A stretch of DNA of 64,000 nt, taken from positions 1,674,001 through 1,738,000 of the forward strand of contig JAHQIY010000009.1 in assembly GCA_019054805.1 (NCBI GenBank), given 5' to 3'. The position numbers and the translations under genes were made by a program. Source of the stretch: Brachionus manjavacas (Eukaryota > Rotifera > Eurotatoria > Ploima > Brachionidae). Below, piece by piece: positions 1 to 13,000 of the stretch. The notes beneath the pieces are model-generated. The model was not told where the DNA came from and ran no database searches. It was given only the letters and a program-made list of their open reading frames with translations. Position 1 is the stretch's first letter, and every line of letters starts with the position of its first letter.

Positions 1-58
1 ATGATATTTCTAATAAAGTTAAAAATAAAAAAAAATCTTTTTGGTTAACTCAAATAAA

Positions 59-1141
59 TTAATTAATTTGATGTAGAAGTGGTTTATTTTGAAGAGCATT
101 GACAATATTTGTTGCTGTGATGACAGCCATTTTGACTCTGGTATTGACTTCAGCAGAGCATATGTGCGGGGTAATGAAACAATTATTTAATTTAAATAAT
201 TCATGATCTAATGGTAGTGGCTCGGGCGTGGTAACATCTAAACCAGCAGCACCTATTATTCCATTCTTTAAAGCTGAACATAAATCTTCTTGATTTACCA
301 CTGAACCGCGGGATACATTAACAAAAATAGCTGAGGGTTTCATTTTTTTAAATTTTTCCATGTTAAAAAACTTTTCGGTTTCTTTTGTAGCCGAGCAAGT
401 GACGACCAAAAAATCAGACTCTTGTAATAGAGTGTCCAAGTCTGCATATTCATAACCATATTTTGAAGCTTCTTCATTTGGCCTGCGATTATGGTAAACA
501 ATTTTATTGACCCCAAAATTTTTGAGTCGGTTAGCCACTGCCAAGCCAATTCGACCAAGACCAAAAATTCCCACATTAGAGCCTGACAGGCCCCTTCCAC
601 ACATCCACATTATTTTCCAGTCAGCCCATTCACCGCTTTTTGCCGAGGCAATGGCTTCAGATATTCGACGAGAAGTGTTAAGCAAAAGACCTACGGCAAG
701 CTCCGCTGTGGCATCAGTTAAAACGCCTGGTGTGTAACCAACTTGAATATTTCGCTTGCGGCATTCTTCGAGGTTAATGTGATCATAACCAACTGAGCAA
801 GTACCGACAACTTTGAGATTAGAGCCGGCTGTTTTCAGAACTTGCTGGTCTATTCTTTCATTTAAAGTGCAAAAAAGACCGTCTATATTTTTGACATTTT
901 CTAATAGAATTCCGTGTTCTAAAGGTGTTTTTTGGTTAACCACCAACTCTACGTTGTTTGATGTTAAAATTTTTTCGGCCTCTTTAGGAATTGATTGAGT
1001 GACAAACACTTTAAATTTTGAACTAGATGAAGACATTGTTGAAGTGGACAAAAGTCTTTTGTAAATTGGAAGCTTTATATTTAGTTTAACTAAATTTTTG
1101 ATTAAATACATTTTAAAAAATGCTTTAATATTTATTTTCAA
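59..1141 (-). CDS. GRHPR: glyoxylate/hydroxypyruvate reductase (D-2-hydroxyacid dehydrogenase)
   Basis: Single-exon 360-aa ORF. The family reduces glyoxylate to glycolate and hydroxypyruvate to D-glycerate with NAD(P)H. Seen: the NAD-binding glycine motif GLGRIG at residues 194-199, catalytic Arg278 in NVSRGS, Glu307 in the PEP motif and His326 in TPHICSA. The stretch VGYTPGVLTDATAELAV (residues 134-150) closely resembles animal GRHPR rather than PHGDH or CtBP. The human protein is about 328 aa. The extra N-terminus here (residues 1-35: basic, hydrophobic, rich in Ser/Thr at its end) could be a mitochondrial targeting sequence. Alternatively translation starts at Met36 (codon 1036-1034). The 3' end lies 58 bp from the window edge. 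Orthology is inferred from motif and sequence similarity only. Confidence 0.93.
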   Translation of the reverse strand: MKINIKAFFKMYLIKNLVKLNIKLPIYKRLLSTSTMSSSSSKFKVFVTQSIPKEAEKILTSNNVELVVNQKTPLEHGILLENVKNIDGLFCTLNERIDQQVLKTAGSNLKVVGTCSVGYDHINLEECRKRNIQVGYTPGVLTDATAELAVGLLLNTSRRISEAIASAKSGEWADWKIMWMCGRGLSGSNVGIFGLGRIGLAVANRLKNFGVNKIVYHNRRPNEEASKYGYEYADLDTLLQESDFLVVTCSATKETEKFFNMEKFKKMKPSAIFVNVSRGSVVNQEDLCSALKNGIIGAAGLDVTTPEPLPLDHELFKLNNCFITPHICSAEVNTRVKMAVITATNIVNALQNKPLLHQIN

Positions 1142-2714
1142 ATTAAAAAAATCCTAAATTATTGTATATTAATTGAATATTTTAAATTTTAAGGTAGGTA
1201 TGCATTTATGGAATGACAAAGCAAAGTCTTTAGCTTTGGATCAGAAATATTTAACTTTAACTTAATTTTTTTAAAGAAATCAATTTTAAACAACTAGTTT
1301 TGGCCGCCAAAAAGGCTTTTCGATCTAAAATTTTGGAAATTTCTCGATAAAAAATTAGTTTTTATCTTCTTTTTTTTATGAGTTTTTAGCAACATGAACA
1401 GCAACTAGATTGATTGCTGTTCATCCAGCAACTGCAAAACTGGAACTGAAAATTCTAACAGAAGACGAATTTATTTCTAAAATTTATTTTTTATTCACTA
1501 ATTCACTTTTAAAGAATATATAATAACTATAATATAATTGTCCCTATTCTATCCTAGAGGATAATGGAGAGGCGCTCATCTCCTTTTATAGTACTTTTCT
1601 TTAAGCATCGACTCCGCTCTGACATAGAGTAAACTGCATCGAGTTAATCATCTACACCAACTACAGTATGCTGTAAAAGTCTATAAATTTTTTTTTTTGT
1701 TCACAAAATAGGTAGGAATTTAAAAAAAAGCGGCTTTTTTTTATTATTTATTTGCCATCAATCCAAAGATATAAAACCAAAAAAAAGTTTTGTGAAATCA
1801 AAAAAAACCAAAAGAAAAAATGGATAAATTAAATTAAGAAAAAAAGGGTTCAAAAGTTTAAAAATCTTAAAAATTTAATAATTGAAATGACCGCCTTTGG
1901 CGTTATAACAAGTCAAAACTCTTTTTGGCATAGATTCAATCAATGGCTCAAATAAAAGTTCAATAGATGGTTAAAGATTGTTTTCTAAGGTGTTGATGAA
2001 GACAAACTGATTAATTCGTTCTGTTTAAATGTTATTTATAACCTTGGTATACAGAACTAAAATATAGAATATGTATAAAATGCATTTTTGAAAAATTTAT
2101 CAATTTTTACATTGAAAAAGAAATTAAAACAAAAAATTTTATTTTTTCTTGAATAAAAAAATTTATGACTTAAATAATTCAAAAAATTTTTTAATTTTTA
2201 TATTTTAAAGTCTTGCAATTTTATATTTTTTTAACAAGTCATGACTTGTCATTTTTTTTAAATTTCCAAGTCGAGCTGTGACTTGTTTTTGACTTTTTAA
2301 GATTTTTTTTCCTGACTTTCTTACAAAATGAACAGTACTCCTAAACATATGAGAATAAAATAAAAGAAAATAACCAGATGGCCTCTGTCAAAGAAAAAAA
2401 ATGTTAATTAAAAAGATAATTTCAGAATTTTAAAATGAAAAATCTCGAAAATTCTGAAACCAAAAATTAATCATATTTAAAAATCGTTTATTGTTTAGTG
2501 TTATGATAGCATAAATATAATCAATTTAAACAAGCATGTAAATATTTTTTTTATTTGATCTTCATTTTTTTCTGAATATTTATTATCATCAAATTGAATG
2601 AAATTTTAAAATATCAAATTTTGAAAAATAAATCAATAAAATTTCTAGAAAAAATAAAATTTTTGCTTAAAAGATATTCTGTTTTCAAAATTTTCAATAT
2701 TTCTTCTTTCTAAA
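1142..2714. other. intergenic AT-rich DNA
   Basis: No host gene seen. It holds one recognisable Tc1/mariner transposase tail (listed separately) and otherwise poly-A/T-rich sequence. Around 2220-2310 there are several short copies of an AAGTCATGACTTG-like palindrome of unknown meaning. Confidence 0.6.
1875..2020 (-). pseudogene. Tc1/mariner transposase C-terminal relic
   Basis: On the minus strand this stretch reads as the end of a Tc1-like DDE transposase. The ending LIESMPKRVLTCYNAKGG plus four residues and a stop at 1877-1875 matches the typical Tc1 terminus (ESMPRR...AKGG..Y). About 24 codons before the end there is an in-frame TAA (reading ENNL-stop-PSIELL). No catalytic DD(E/D) residues and no terminal repeats remain nearby, so this is a dead fragment. 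Confidence 0.7.
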
Positions 2715-3525
2715 ATGAAAAGCAAATTGGGTTTTATAATTTTTTTGGCTATATTTTGCTCAATTGAGGTGTCTGCCATTATTCCTACAAAATGCGAAAG
2801 TAAAATTGAGAATAAAATTAAAAAATAATCTCATTCTTGTGATTATTTGTAGCTTGTAAGTTCTTGGCCTATGAGCTAAATGACACAGTGTTTAAATTAG
2901 AAACAGGAACAGTCGAAGATACCCAATATAGATTAGAAGAAGATTTTTTCAAAAAAAGGACTAGACAGCTAAATGAAACGTAAGATTTGATAAACAAACA
3001 TTTAAAAAAAATACATTTTTAAAAAAGTGAAGCTCTTCTGTTGGAAGCCATGCTCTTAGCGTGTCGTAATCTCCTAGAATATCATGTAAATCCAAATAAA
3101 AAATCAAGAATGAGATATTCTAAGGATGAGCTGGTTACAAGAAGACCTCAAATGAGAACGTTCAGGTAAGCTAAAATGGACTTTACCTAAAATGCTTGAA
3201 AAGTCCAATAAACTCAAATTAAAAGATATGGTGATCGAATGGAAATTAGAGATGATGATAATTGGGAAGTTGCTCCTGCTGAAATAATGAAGCTGAAGCG
3301 ATCGGTATTAAATTTATTTTTATTTCTTAGTTCGTTTTTATTAATTCTTAAATTAAGTGCGATCACATGGTCAGTTTGCATGAAGAAGATATTGAAGATT
3401 GGTATTATCATCACAGAAATTCTAGCTTAGAAAGATACCTTTGTGAGGGAATTGTTTTGAAAAACGATGAAAGATCATGTTTGAGACATAAAGATGAATT
3501 TAAAGTGAAAAAAGACTTGAGATAA
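2715..3525 (+). CDS. CNPY4: canopy-family ER protein (CNPY3/4-like)
   Basis: Five exons read by me: 2715-2799, 2853-2979, 3028-3165, 3226-3304, 3358-3525. All introns are GT-AG (48-60 bp) and phases agree, giving 198 aa. Residues 1-21 form a signal peptide. The mature protein is a saposin-like canopy domain with a CxxC (CETC, residues 27-30), then single cysteines in LLACRNLL, SCDHMV, YLCEGI and RSCLRH. The block EEDIEDWYYHH is the canopy EVIEDWY.NH signature. Canopy 3/4 proteins act in the ER as folding co-chaperones for membrane receptors such as Toll-like receptors; the local role here is inferred. The C-terminus ends KKDLR, with no KDEL-type retention signal, which fits CNPY3/4 better than CNPY2. 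The exact paralogue is uncertain. A poly(A) signal-like AATAAA lies near 3592. Confidence 0.85.
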
Positions 3526-5078
3526 ATCAATTATTGGCAATTTTAAAAAATTTTGAAATAATTTATAATTAAATTTATTAAGATTTTTTTGAATAAATTT
3601 TTTGTTTATAAATTTTTTAATGAAAATGCATAAAATCCTTTTTTAGAATTTAAACTAAATACTGTTTTCTCACGAAAGGAACATCAGCTCTAAAGAAGAT
3701 TGATAACCAATTCTATAAAACATAAAGATACTCTTAAAGTATTTAATTGAATAAAAAATAAAATGATCAAAGTCATATTCTTGTAGTCCACTGGTCCCTT
3801 TTGATTACGCTAAACACTATTTCTTATGGCAAGTCATAAATTGTTTCGTAGAGCATTAAAAATTTATAGATGAAATTTAAAACCATTTGCTTCAACCAAG
3901 AAAAACATTACTGAAATTTAATTTGATTAATTCTCTGATTATTAAATTTTAAAATACCGAAAATAAAGGAAAAATATTTAAAAAATAATTTTTTAAAAAT
4001 CTCTGGTGATTTTTAGAGAAGATTTGTGCAAAAACCGTATAAAAAACCTTCAAAAAAGTCCTTAAAAAGCCTCCAAAATTTCTCCTAATTATTGCTGACT
4101 GGGAATTAAAAAAAACAGTTCCTAATTTAAAACCGGTTCCAAAATTAAAACCGATCTACCAAGCCTACAATACCAAGTCTTTTTATTTTAAAAATAAATT
4201 TTCATTTTGTATTTAATTTTTTTTATTAAATGAATTTACCATAAATATCGATGTTTTACGTTTTTTACTTTTAATATGGTAAATTAAAGTAAAAAGGTAA
4301 TTTCATAGTATTGTTGCAACCCTGAAAATGAATTAGTTCATTTTTATCAAAAAACTTTTTAATCAAAGAGGCTTTTTACACCTCTTTTGTCCTTAATAAA
4401 AAAAAATCAGCCTTTGAGAGGTAAAGGAATTTATGAACTTATAAAGCTTTCCTCTAAAATAAGGCTTTTTGTTTCACATATTTGTAATGTATTATATGAT
4501 AAATAATAATATGGGACAACAGAAAGATTTCAATAGCTAATTCTTTATTTAATAATTAAAAATAGAGTTCCTTAAATATGGAATCAAGAAAATGGCTAGA
4601 TTATTCAAAAGAATAAAAGTAAATTTATAAATTTCCAAAAAAGGAAAATGAATTTTAATAAGTTCTAATTGATTAAATATTATTCAAGACATCAAATAAT
4701 AATATGGCATATTTTCCTTTTCAGGATCCATTAAGCAATCGTCAACCAAATACATCAGCATCCGATAAGTGGTGCAAAATAATGATCAACTGGACAAATA
4801 GTTTATTTTTTTGATGTTAAAGTGTTAAAATTTTAGAGTTGTAAAAATAAATATAATACAATAATTTCATTTTAGCATAAATTTAAAAAGTCTCTTTTTA
4901 ATAAATTTGAATTAATTTCAAGTTAATTAATCGAGATCGAGTAAAATTTTCTTTGCATATAGAAAACAAATGTTTAAAATATTTTATGAGTTAAATGAAA
5001 ACTCAAAAAAGTAAATCAAATTAACAAAAAATACATTAAAAAGGAGTCTCAATTAGATTATCGGAGAGTGACACTAAA
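3526..5078. other. intergenic AT-rich DNA
   Basis: No gene supported. There are only short ORFs and long A/T runs. A short open stretch near 4724-4800 follows a CAG acceptor-like site and reads about 25 codons to a stop, but I see no family resemblance or partner exon. Confidence 0.5.
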
Positions 5079-6496
5079 ATGGAGACAAAAATTTATCTGG
5101 CTGATTATTTGACCAACTTGCAAAGAGCAGACAACGAGGCTAGAAAATCTTTTCTAGTTGACTTTTCAATTGATAATCTACCAAAACTCGACATATTCAA
5201 GACACACAAAAAGCTTTACGATCGACTCAAACTAGTTACTGACACCGAAAATTTATATGAAGCAGATCAGCTGTTTAAAACAATCCATTTCCGGTACGAA
5301 AAACTAATTTTTGGCTTTTGAATTTTTACTTTTATTCTCAAGGTGCTTGAACAACAATTCAATAGAGGACGCTCTGGCTCTCTTGTTCAATGGAATAATT
5401 TTTTTTACTGATAAAAAATCGGTAAATTGGTTCTCTTAATTTTTTTATTTTAAATAAAATTATCAATAAAGCTTCAATGCGCTTTTGACTTGTCCAAAGC
5501 ATTTTTGGAGACTCTAAAAAAATGTTCTAAAACTTGTTTGGACACTGTCTTAAGAACACAGATAAAACTAATTCACGAATCTTTGGGGAAGTGTTCACCA
5601 ACAGAGGAAGAGCGCGCAGAATTCAGCATTGGTGTGCTCAAATGGTCAAGCAGCTTGTTCAAAAAAAGCAAAATGGAAATGGATGATGAGAATTCCATAA
5701 CACAAAATTACCAAAACGTATTCGGACACCACGATATACACCGAGACTTTGCAGTGAACTATTGGAAAGAGAAAAACTATGTTCAAGCCAGATACCATTT
5801 TTTGCACTCTATGGATTCAGAGGCGTTCGCTTTTATGCTCATAGAATGCCATTTGAACTTCGGCTATCCGTCAGAATACGATCTCTTTCTTGCCCAAGCA
5901 GTTTTTCAGTTCTTGACTCTCCGAAATTTAACATGTGCCGAGCAATTATTTTACCACTACTGTCAAAAGCATCCAATGGTCCAAAAATCAAAGACAAATG
6001 ACCAGTTTTTCGAATCGGCAACAATTAATTTTCTATTTTTTCTAATCACCACTTTAAAAGAGTATTTTTCGAATTTTTTATCAATTTTCTTAAATTTATC
6101 AAAGATTTATCAAAGGCACAATTTTGTTGAATACAAAGAAATAGTCAAGTTTTACAAATCCTGGCTACAAAGAGACAACTCATTCTTGATGGTAAAATTT
6201 CACAAAACCCTTTCACCAAAAGCTAAAAAATTTCTCGTCAAGTATTTGGAAAGAATTGAGGAATACTTCTTTAATGTGAAACCAGTCAAACAAGAATCAG
6301 GCGGATTATTTTGTAAAAGAAAAAAACTAAAGTTAAATTAAAATTGAATTTTATTAAATTTTTAGCCAATTTAATGCGGATGCTCACAGGCGACAACCAA
6401 AATTCGAGAGCCATGACTTCACAAGAGGCGGCAGATAGCGACAAAGAGGACTCTCATTCGGTTGCCGACCTAGAGGACAACGATATTCTAGACTAA
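5079..6496 (+). CDS. GET4: GET4 (TRC35) tail-anchored protein insertion factor
   Basis: Six exons: 5079-5293, 5343-5421, 5472-6061, 6116-6191, 6243-6312, 6366-6496. Five GT-AG introns of 49-54 bp; phases agree and the product is 386 aa. GET4 is an alpha-solenoid scaffold. With UBL4A/GET5 and BAG6 it hands tail-anchored membrane proteins from SGTA to the GET3/TRC40 ATPase in the cytosol. The hallmark block WKEKNYVQARYHFLHSMDSE aligns with [20 protein letters not shown] of animal GET4. It is followed by DLFLAQAVFQFLTLRN, then YLERIEEYFF and GGLFSNLMRMLTG after splicing. The C-terminus is acidic, as in the family. Introns 3 and 4 can also be read through in frame, which inflates the raw ORF, but splicing restores the family length and alignment. 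The N-terminus (METKIYLADY) lacks the usual gene-specific lead and could have an upstream exon. Confidence 0.9.
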
Positions 6497-7022
6497 AACT
6501 ATTTATTTTTTTAAATCTTTTACTCTTTTTTTCAAATTAATAAAACATCTTTTCAGTCTTTATTTTATGGTCCAACTCCATGTGGCTCCAAAAAAATATA
6601 AAATTATTTAACATAATTTATAAATTCAAGCAAAGTGAGGAATTTATTTTAGAAAAAATAACATGGAAGCTAAGCACAAAAGCCTTAGACAATTATTTTT
6701 TATGCAATGTATGGGATTGTATTGAATGTGAAAAGTTGGTATAAAATTGCGCGTTTTTACTTAGAAATTAAAGTTTAAGACCACAGATTACCCACTTAAA
6801 AATAGAAATAATTATCAAATAGTTTTGCAATTTTAATCAAAAAATTATTAATATACGCAACAATTTTGCTTGTTCACTTTCTTTATTTTTTTAAATTATA
6901 AATATAATTTTTATAATAATAATAATAATAAACGATATAAAAAAAATTTGCATTTTTGTCATTTAAGATAGTTCTATTCTCTAGTGAAATCCGCTCAAAT
7001 CTTGGCACACAACCGTACAGTT
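6497..7022. other. intergenic / presumed 5' region of the TUT gene
   Basis: AT-rich, with an AATAAAA poly(A) signal-like site near 6539 (GET4 3' end) and a short (TAA)n run near 6915-6932. No ORF supported. Confidence 0.5.
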
Positions 7023-10000
7023 ATGAGTGCTAATCAGAATCCGAGGCAGAGTGTTCCCGAGTCAAGTCAGAACAAACAAACAGAATGCTCGAGTGGAACT
7101 AAAGCACCAGCGCAGCCTAAACGACGCCGAAACCGTCCCAGCAAGCCAAAAAAAGCATCCGAGCCGAGCAAACAAAATGTCGAGATGCCCAAGAGTAGAG
7201 AGAATGCCAAAGAGGAAAAGTTTGTCCACACAGTTTTCGGGGGTATGTCAAAGGAAAAGTTTAACAAGCAGAAAGATGTCCGGTTTGGCCAGCAAGGTAA
7301 AATTAGCGAGCCAAAGGAGTTGGCGCCCAAGACTGTTCAACGAAAGGTTACAGTCACTGCCAATAAATCGGTCATAGTGTCCATTCTGGACCCGGCACTG
7401 CATCAGGATTATAGAGTGGAAGAAAACATCTCCTCGACCACGAACTACAGCTCTTCGTTCAGTGATGCTAATTTGGCCACTCGGATGAATTGTCAAACAG
7501 TCATTAGTTCGAATGGTGAGCCAGGTCAAATGGATCAAAGTCATGTGTTAGAACTTGAGTTGGAAAAAAATTATGTCTTTAGAATGAAGAAGGTAAGTTG
7601 GATTGATGATGTTTGAAAAAAAATATTTCAAAATGATAAGACTGGACTGAAAATGGGCTGAATTGAGGCTGGGCTTGGATTTTGCCATCAGTTTAAATTG
7701 AGAAAGAATAAGATTTATTTTAGATAAAAGCTGTGTCAAATTTAAAAAAAATTTTAATTAAGGAAGAATAGTTTTATTAAAAAAAGTGGAGATAAATATT
7801 TATTTGAATAGAAATTTGTTAATTTAATTTTTAGTGTTTTTTTTGTCGTAATTTATTCAAAAAATATTACTAAAGGTTAAAATAAGAAAAAACTATAAAG
7901 ATAATGGAATATAAAAATAATATCATATTAAATAATAAAGGTATGGTCAAATTCAAGAAATCACTTAAGAGACCATTTGAATATTCATTCAAATTTTTAG
8001 ATGAAATTTTTTTTCAAATTTGTCATGACTTAATGGACTTAATTTCAAACCAAATAGCTTGTTCCGAGTTAAATTTAATCTAGTAAATATCTGCACAGAT
8101 TTAAAGCAGAGTTATTTATGTAAATATTTTTAAGCTTTTTTTTAAACTTAAGTATAAATTTTAATTTGATCAAGAAACTGTTGGTTTCCTTTTGTTTTAT
8201 CAAGTTCTATAAGCTCTTGTTCATTTTAGCAATGGGAAGTTAAGACTTGGTTAAAATCTCTAAATCAGACTTTTCGTTTTCCTTTCACTTTAAAATTTAT
8301 TCATCTTTAAAAATTTTAAAAAATTTCAACATTTTTTATTTACTAAGAATTTTACTAATTTGATTCAATGATTTGGCCTTTTTGTGGTTAACACCTAAAA
8401 CGCAGTATAAAAAAATTGAAGACAATTGAAAATAAAGTAATTGAGAATAAAGAAAAAGAATTAGAATTTCCAAAGGGAAAAAAAGGTACAAGCACTGATT
8501 AAATTTTCGAAAAAAAATTTTTTTTAAATAAAATTTTTTTTTGTTTTTAATAATTTACTAGTTTTTATCTAAAATAGAAGCGAATCCATCTTAATAAAAT
8601 TCAAACAATTCACTCTCGTACTAATTTTTGCAATTTTTTACCTGTATTTGCATTTTTTGAAACTTTAGTTTAAACTTTATTCGCTTGATTATTGGTAATT
8701 ACTTAATAATTTTCACCTATATCTCTCATAACAAAAAGTCCAAGTTATATTGAGGATTTAAAGTTTGATTAACTGGAATAGTTACATGAGTAAAATTGAT
8801 TACTAAAAAAAACAAAATAAAAAAATTCCAAAGCTTAAGTTCTGAAGGAACTAAACATGTTCTTTAAATTGAAGCAAATGACAATCCTTTATACCACCAC
8901 TTAAAATTTATCAGTTGGACTTATAATATAATATTTTTTGAAGATTTATTGCAGAGTTCTGCGCAATAGGTATATTGGTGGTACAAAGGAAGTGTCAGTT
9001 GCAACAATTTAGGAATAGGTTAATTGATATTAACATCATGATTGCTGAATTTCATTCTTAGCTCGTTGTTGTTCAGGTAAAACAGTTGATCAAATTTTTC
9101 ATATCCTTTAAGTATTAAATCTTATTTAAAATAAATGATGCGTCTTTCTTCGATCTCTTCTTGATCCTTTTTTGGTAAATTGTTCTTTCATCAAAAACAA
9201 GATTTTTCAAAAATCAAATATCCTTTTTAGGGTTATTATAGCGATACCATTGCTCCGCTAGGTACCCTTTTAACAATTGCTGTGTTTTTCGACGGACTGA
9301 TGGGATTATTTTATATTTCTCTGCACTCCAAAAAATCTCAATCAACTGAGTACAATTACATTCATGCTAAGTTACTTTATTTGACTTGATTAATGAATTT
9401 TAATTTTTTAAAATAAGTAATTTTCTTGGTTCATAACTTAGTGTTTATTTTGTGATTTTTTCCAGCAAAATATTTTTGAAAGAATACATCAAAATCATTT
9501 TTTTTTTATTAAAAAAATACAAGTGTAAAAAAAATTAGCTAATTAACTAATTTTGATTTTTTTTCTAAAATAGCTTTGGCTCGGTAAGAAAACAAATAAA
9601 AAAATAATTAATTGGAGAAGTGCTTTTTTCCAAGTCAAAAAAAATTTTAGACCTTTTAACGGTTCTTGAAAATACAATCTTTAACTTGATAACCGTGTAA
9701 ATTTTTTATTATTGTATGAATAATACCTAAATAGGTTTCATTACTCAAAGTCTTTTTAATAAAAATACACTAAATAAAAGACAGAATTCTTTTTAAAATT
9801 TTTAGAAGAATATTTATTTCTTAAAATTTATCTTTCAAACATACAAAACTTAAATAATAAAAAAGAGACTTAGAAAAAATATTTTTCTTGATTAAAGATC
9901 TAAAAATTAAATTTAAAAAGGCATTGAGAAAAATAACTAAAAAATATTTAATTAGAGTTTATTTTTTTTAATTTTAATTAAATTAAATTTTGTACCTAAT

Positions 10001-13000
10001 CCCAAGCTATAAAAATTCTGGAGATGATAGTTTTTAATTTGAATATCTAACTTTAAATTTTTTTTTTAAATCGATCAAAAAAAAACAATTAAAATTATTT
10101 ATCTGCATTATTGTAGTTTTAGATTGTAAATTTTTTTTGATGATTGCGTAAACCTTGAAAACTAACCTATTGGGTTCTGGTGCAAAATGGCTGAGTTAAT
10201 AATTAATTTTTAAATTTTTTTTGTAAATAGATTAAATTTACTTCAGGATAAAATCAAAATTCTTTATTTAATTTAGTGAGCTTTGTTATTTTGCCTATTA
10301 AAATTATACAAAAAATTTGTAACAATAAAAAATAATAACGACAGGTCTTACCACTCCCCATAGTTTTAAAACCCAATTCATTGTCAATATCATTAACAAA
10401 AAAATGGGTTATCTAGTATTAATTTAAAAAAATGTTCATTAGAATTTTGAAAATAAATACTATTAAAAAATGAATAAAATTAAAATTTTTCAAACTATAT
10501 TCTAAAAACTTAAAGAGTTAAACATTCACCAAAAAATTTCTATTTCGAATTATTAAAAATAAAAAGGATGATTAAAAAAAAATAAAAAAATAAATTAATC
10601 AAAAAACTAAGAAATTTTTTTTGCTAGTCCAAAACTGATAAATTTCGCTGCAACATTTGCAATTATTTTTGTGACACAATCGAAGTAGCTCGAAAACATA
10701 TCAATGGTCCAATACATCGAAACAATCTAGATACAATAAAACTTGAGATGCGAATTAGGGAGCTTGAGCTGCCGTGTGAAGAAAAATTAGCCCATTTAAG
10801 CGAATACCTAATGGATTTTTACACTAAAAACGTGATATCAAGTGATAGAATGAAGCAATTCTATGACATTTACTTTAAATTCAAAGAAAAATACACCTCG
10901 AAGTATCCACTGGCGGCCGTCAACATCACAGGCTCGCTGGCTCATGGACTGGCGTTCAGCGACACATCATGTGACATATCAGTCGAGCTAGAGTCCAAAT
11001 TGGACCAGTCAAGCGCGGACATTCTATGTGAAGTTCGAAGCTTTATCAAACGAGAAATGTCGGACATTTTCGACTGTAGATGCGGCCCAAAGCCTCAGAC
11101 TCCAAGCAAAAAATCAAAAACCTCTGCCTCATCCAACAAACTCACACTGACCACTCTTAAATCAAATCTGGTGTTCAATTTCACCAACGGTCTGTACCCT
11201 TACTCGCACAAAACCAATTATTTGATCAAGTCCTATCTTTGTCTGGACGAAAGAGCCCGAGTATTGGCCTTTTGCTTCCGCTATTTGGCCAAAATAGCCC
11301 AAATAGACAAGGTCGACTTTTGCACCCTGCCTGCCCATGCCTACATAATCATGTGCATTTACTTTCTTCAAAAGCTCAATCGGCCAGTGCTGCCAGTGCT
11401 CCATGATTTGTGCGATTCGAGAAGGATTCAAAAATCGAAGAATACTGACCAGCCGAACAGTCGCCAGGACAATCGCAGCGTTCAGGACGACCAGGACCAG
11501 TTTGCGGATGCCGAGGACGGCCTCAAAAGCGACAAGGAAAGTGTGCACGACTTCGAGATCTTCTGCAAGAATGTAAACAACTTTGTCTCATGTAACAACT
11601 GGCTGAGCCAGAATCAAAGCTCGATTGGCGAGCTATGGCTTAAACTGCTCACTTTTTACTCAATTGACTTTGGATTCAAAAAAACTCTGGTCTCAGTGAG
11701 AAAGCTAAACCGCATATCCAAATCGTCCATGAAAATGTACACCAAAAAAATTTCCATCGAAGATCCATTTTACCTCAAGCAGAGTTTGTCGCGCAACCTA
11801 ATGACCCAGACCAACAAATACATCATATCTGTGATTAGCAAAGCGTGTCTTTACTTTGTCAATAGCTGTCATTACAGATCTGTGGTGGCCAAAGAGGCGG
11901 AGAAAAAGAACGCAAGCATTGTGGACAAATTGGCGGAGGAGACGGGCATTTTGGACGCGCGCAAGGCCCGAAAGGACTTGGAGAACGCGTCCGACATGGA
12001 CAGTGAAAGTGAGAGTGACGAGTCGGTGATGACCGAGAGCGACACCGAATCCGACTACTTGTACAAGAAGAAAACCAAGCCAGCTGTGGACTCGGACAGC
12101 AATGGCCAAGGGCCTAGTCTGGCATCCAGTGCCGACAACTATTCATCACTGTCCACTCCCTTTGAAATGGACCAGAGTGAAAAGTTTGTTTTCGATGACA
12201 AATGTGTGGACAGAACGTCCCTGCTGGACATGTCCGCCAATTCTGTGGACCTTAACCAATTTGATCTAATAAACTATGAGGAAAATTTAAATGATAAATT
12301 TAGATCTTTGCTCGTTTCCGTGGATGAAGTTGGCCAGTGTTTGGAAGATTTAATTGATCGTGTTGTGGACAGAGTGAGCCTGCGCGAATCTGTGCCAAAT
12401 GTTAAAATTTCGACCAGCAGCTCTGGTCGGACTTTTTCGTTCAAATTTAGTCAGAGTTCTATTAACTTTGCCAAGTGTCCGCCAAGAATTTGCTCTCATT
12501 GCAACAAAGAGGGCCATTTGCTGCACGAATGCCCGCAAGATCAGCTGCCCGAGCTGCACAAGCTTCCCGAAATGACCAACGAATGGCGCCAAGTGATCAC
12601 AAACGTGTGCCACTGTATCATGGACGACAACAAGCAAACAAAAGAAGAAGAAGCGGTCCGCAATACCCTCCTGCAGAACATAAGAAAAATAATAGGCCAG
12701 AAGTATCCGGACGCGCGCTTATGGTTGTTCGGCTCGTCCAACAATGGATTTGCCATGAAAAAAAGTGACCTGGACATTTGCATGACTCTGGCCAACAATC
12801 CCCACGGACAGGAGCTCAACCCGAAGAAAATAATCCGAACTATAGGCGCCTTGTTCAGACGCGACACCAACTTTGACCAAATTGAGGAAAGAGTGTCTGC
12901 CAAAGTTCCCATTGTTAAGTTCAGACACAAAAAATTAAATATCGAAGGCGATATTAGTTTGTACAACACGCTGGCGCTGCAAAATACAGATTTGCTGCGC

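Noticed and set aside
3214-3430. Short overlapping ORFs on both strands
   Set aside because: They span canopy exon 4, an intron and exon 5 in read-through. The spliced canopy model explains the region.
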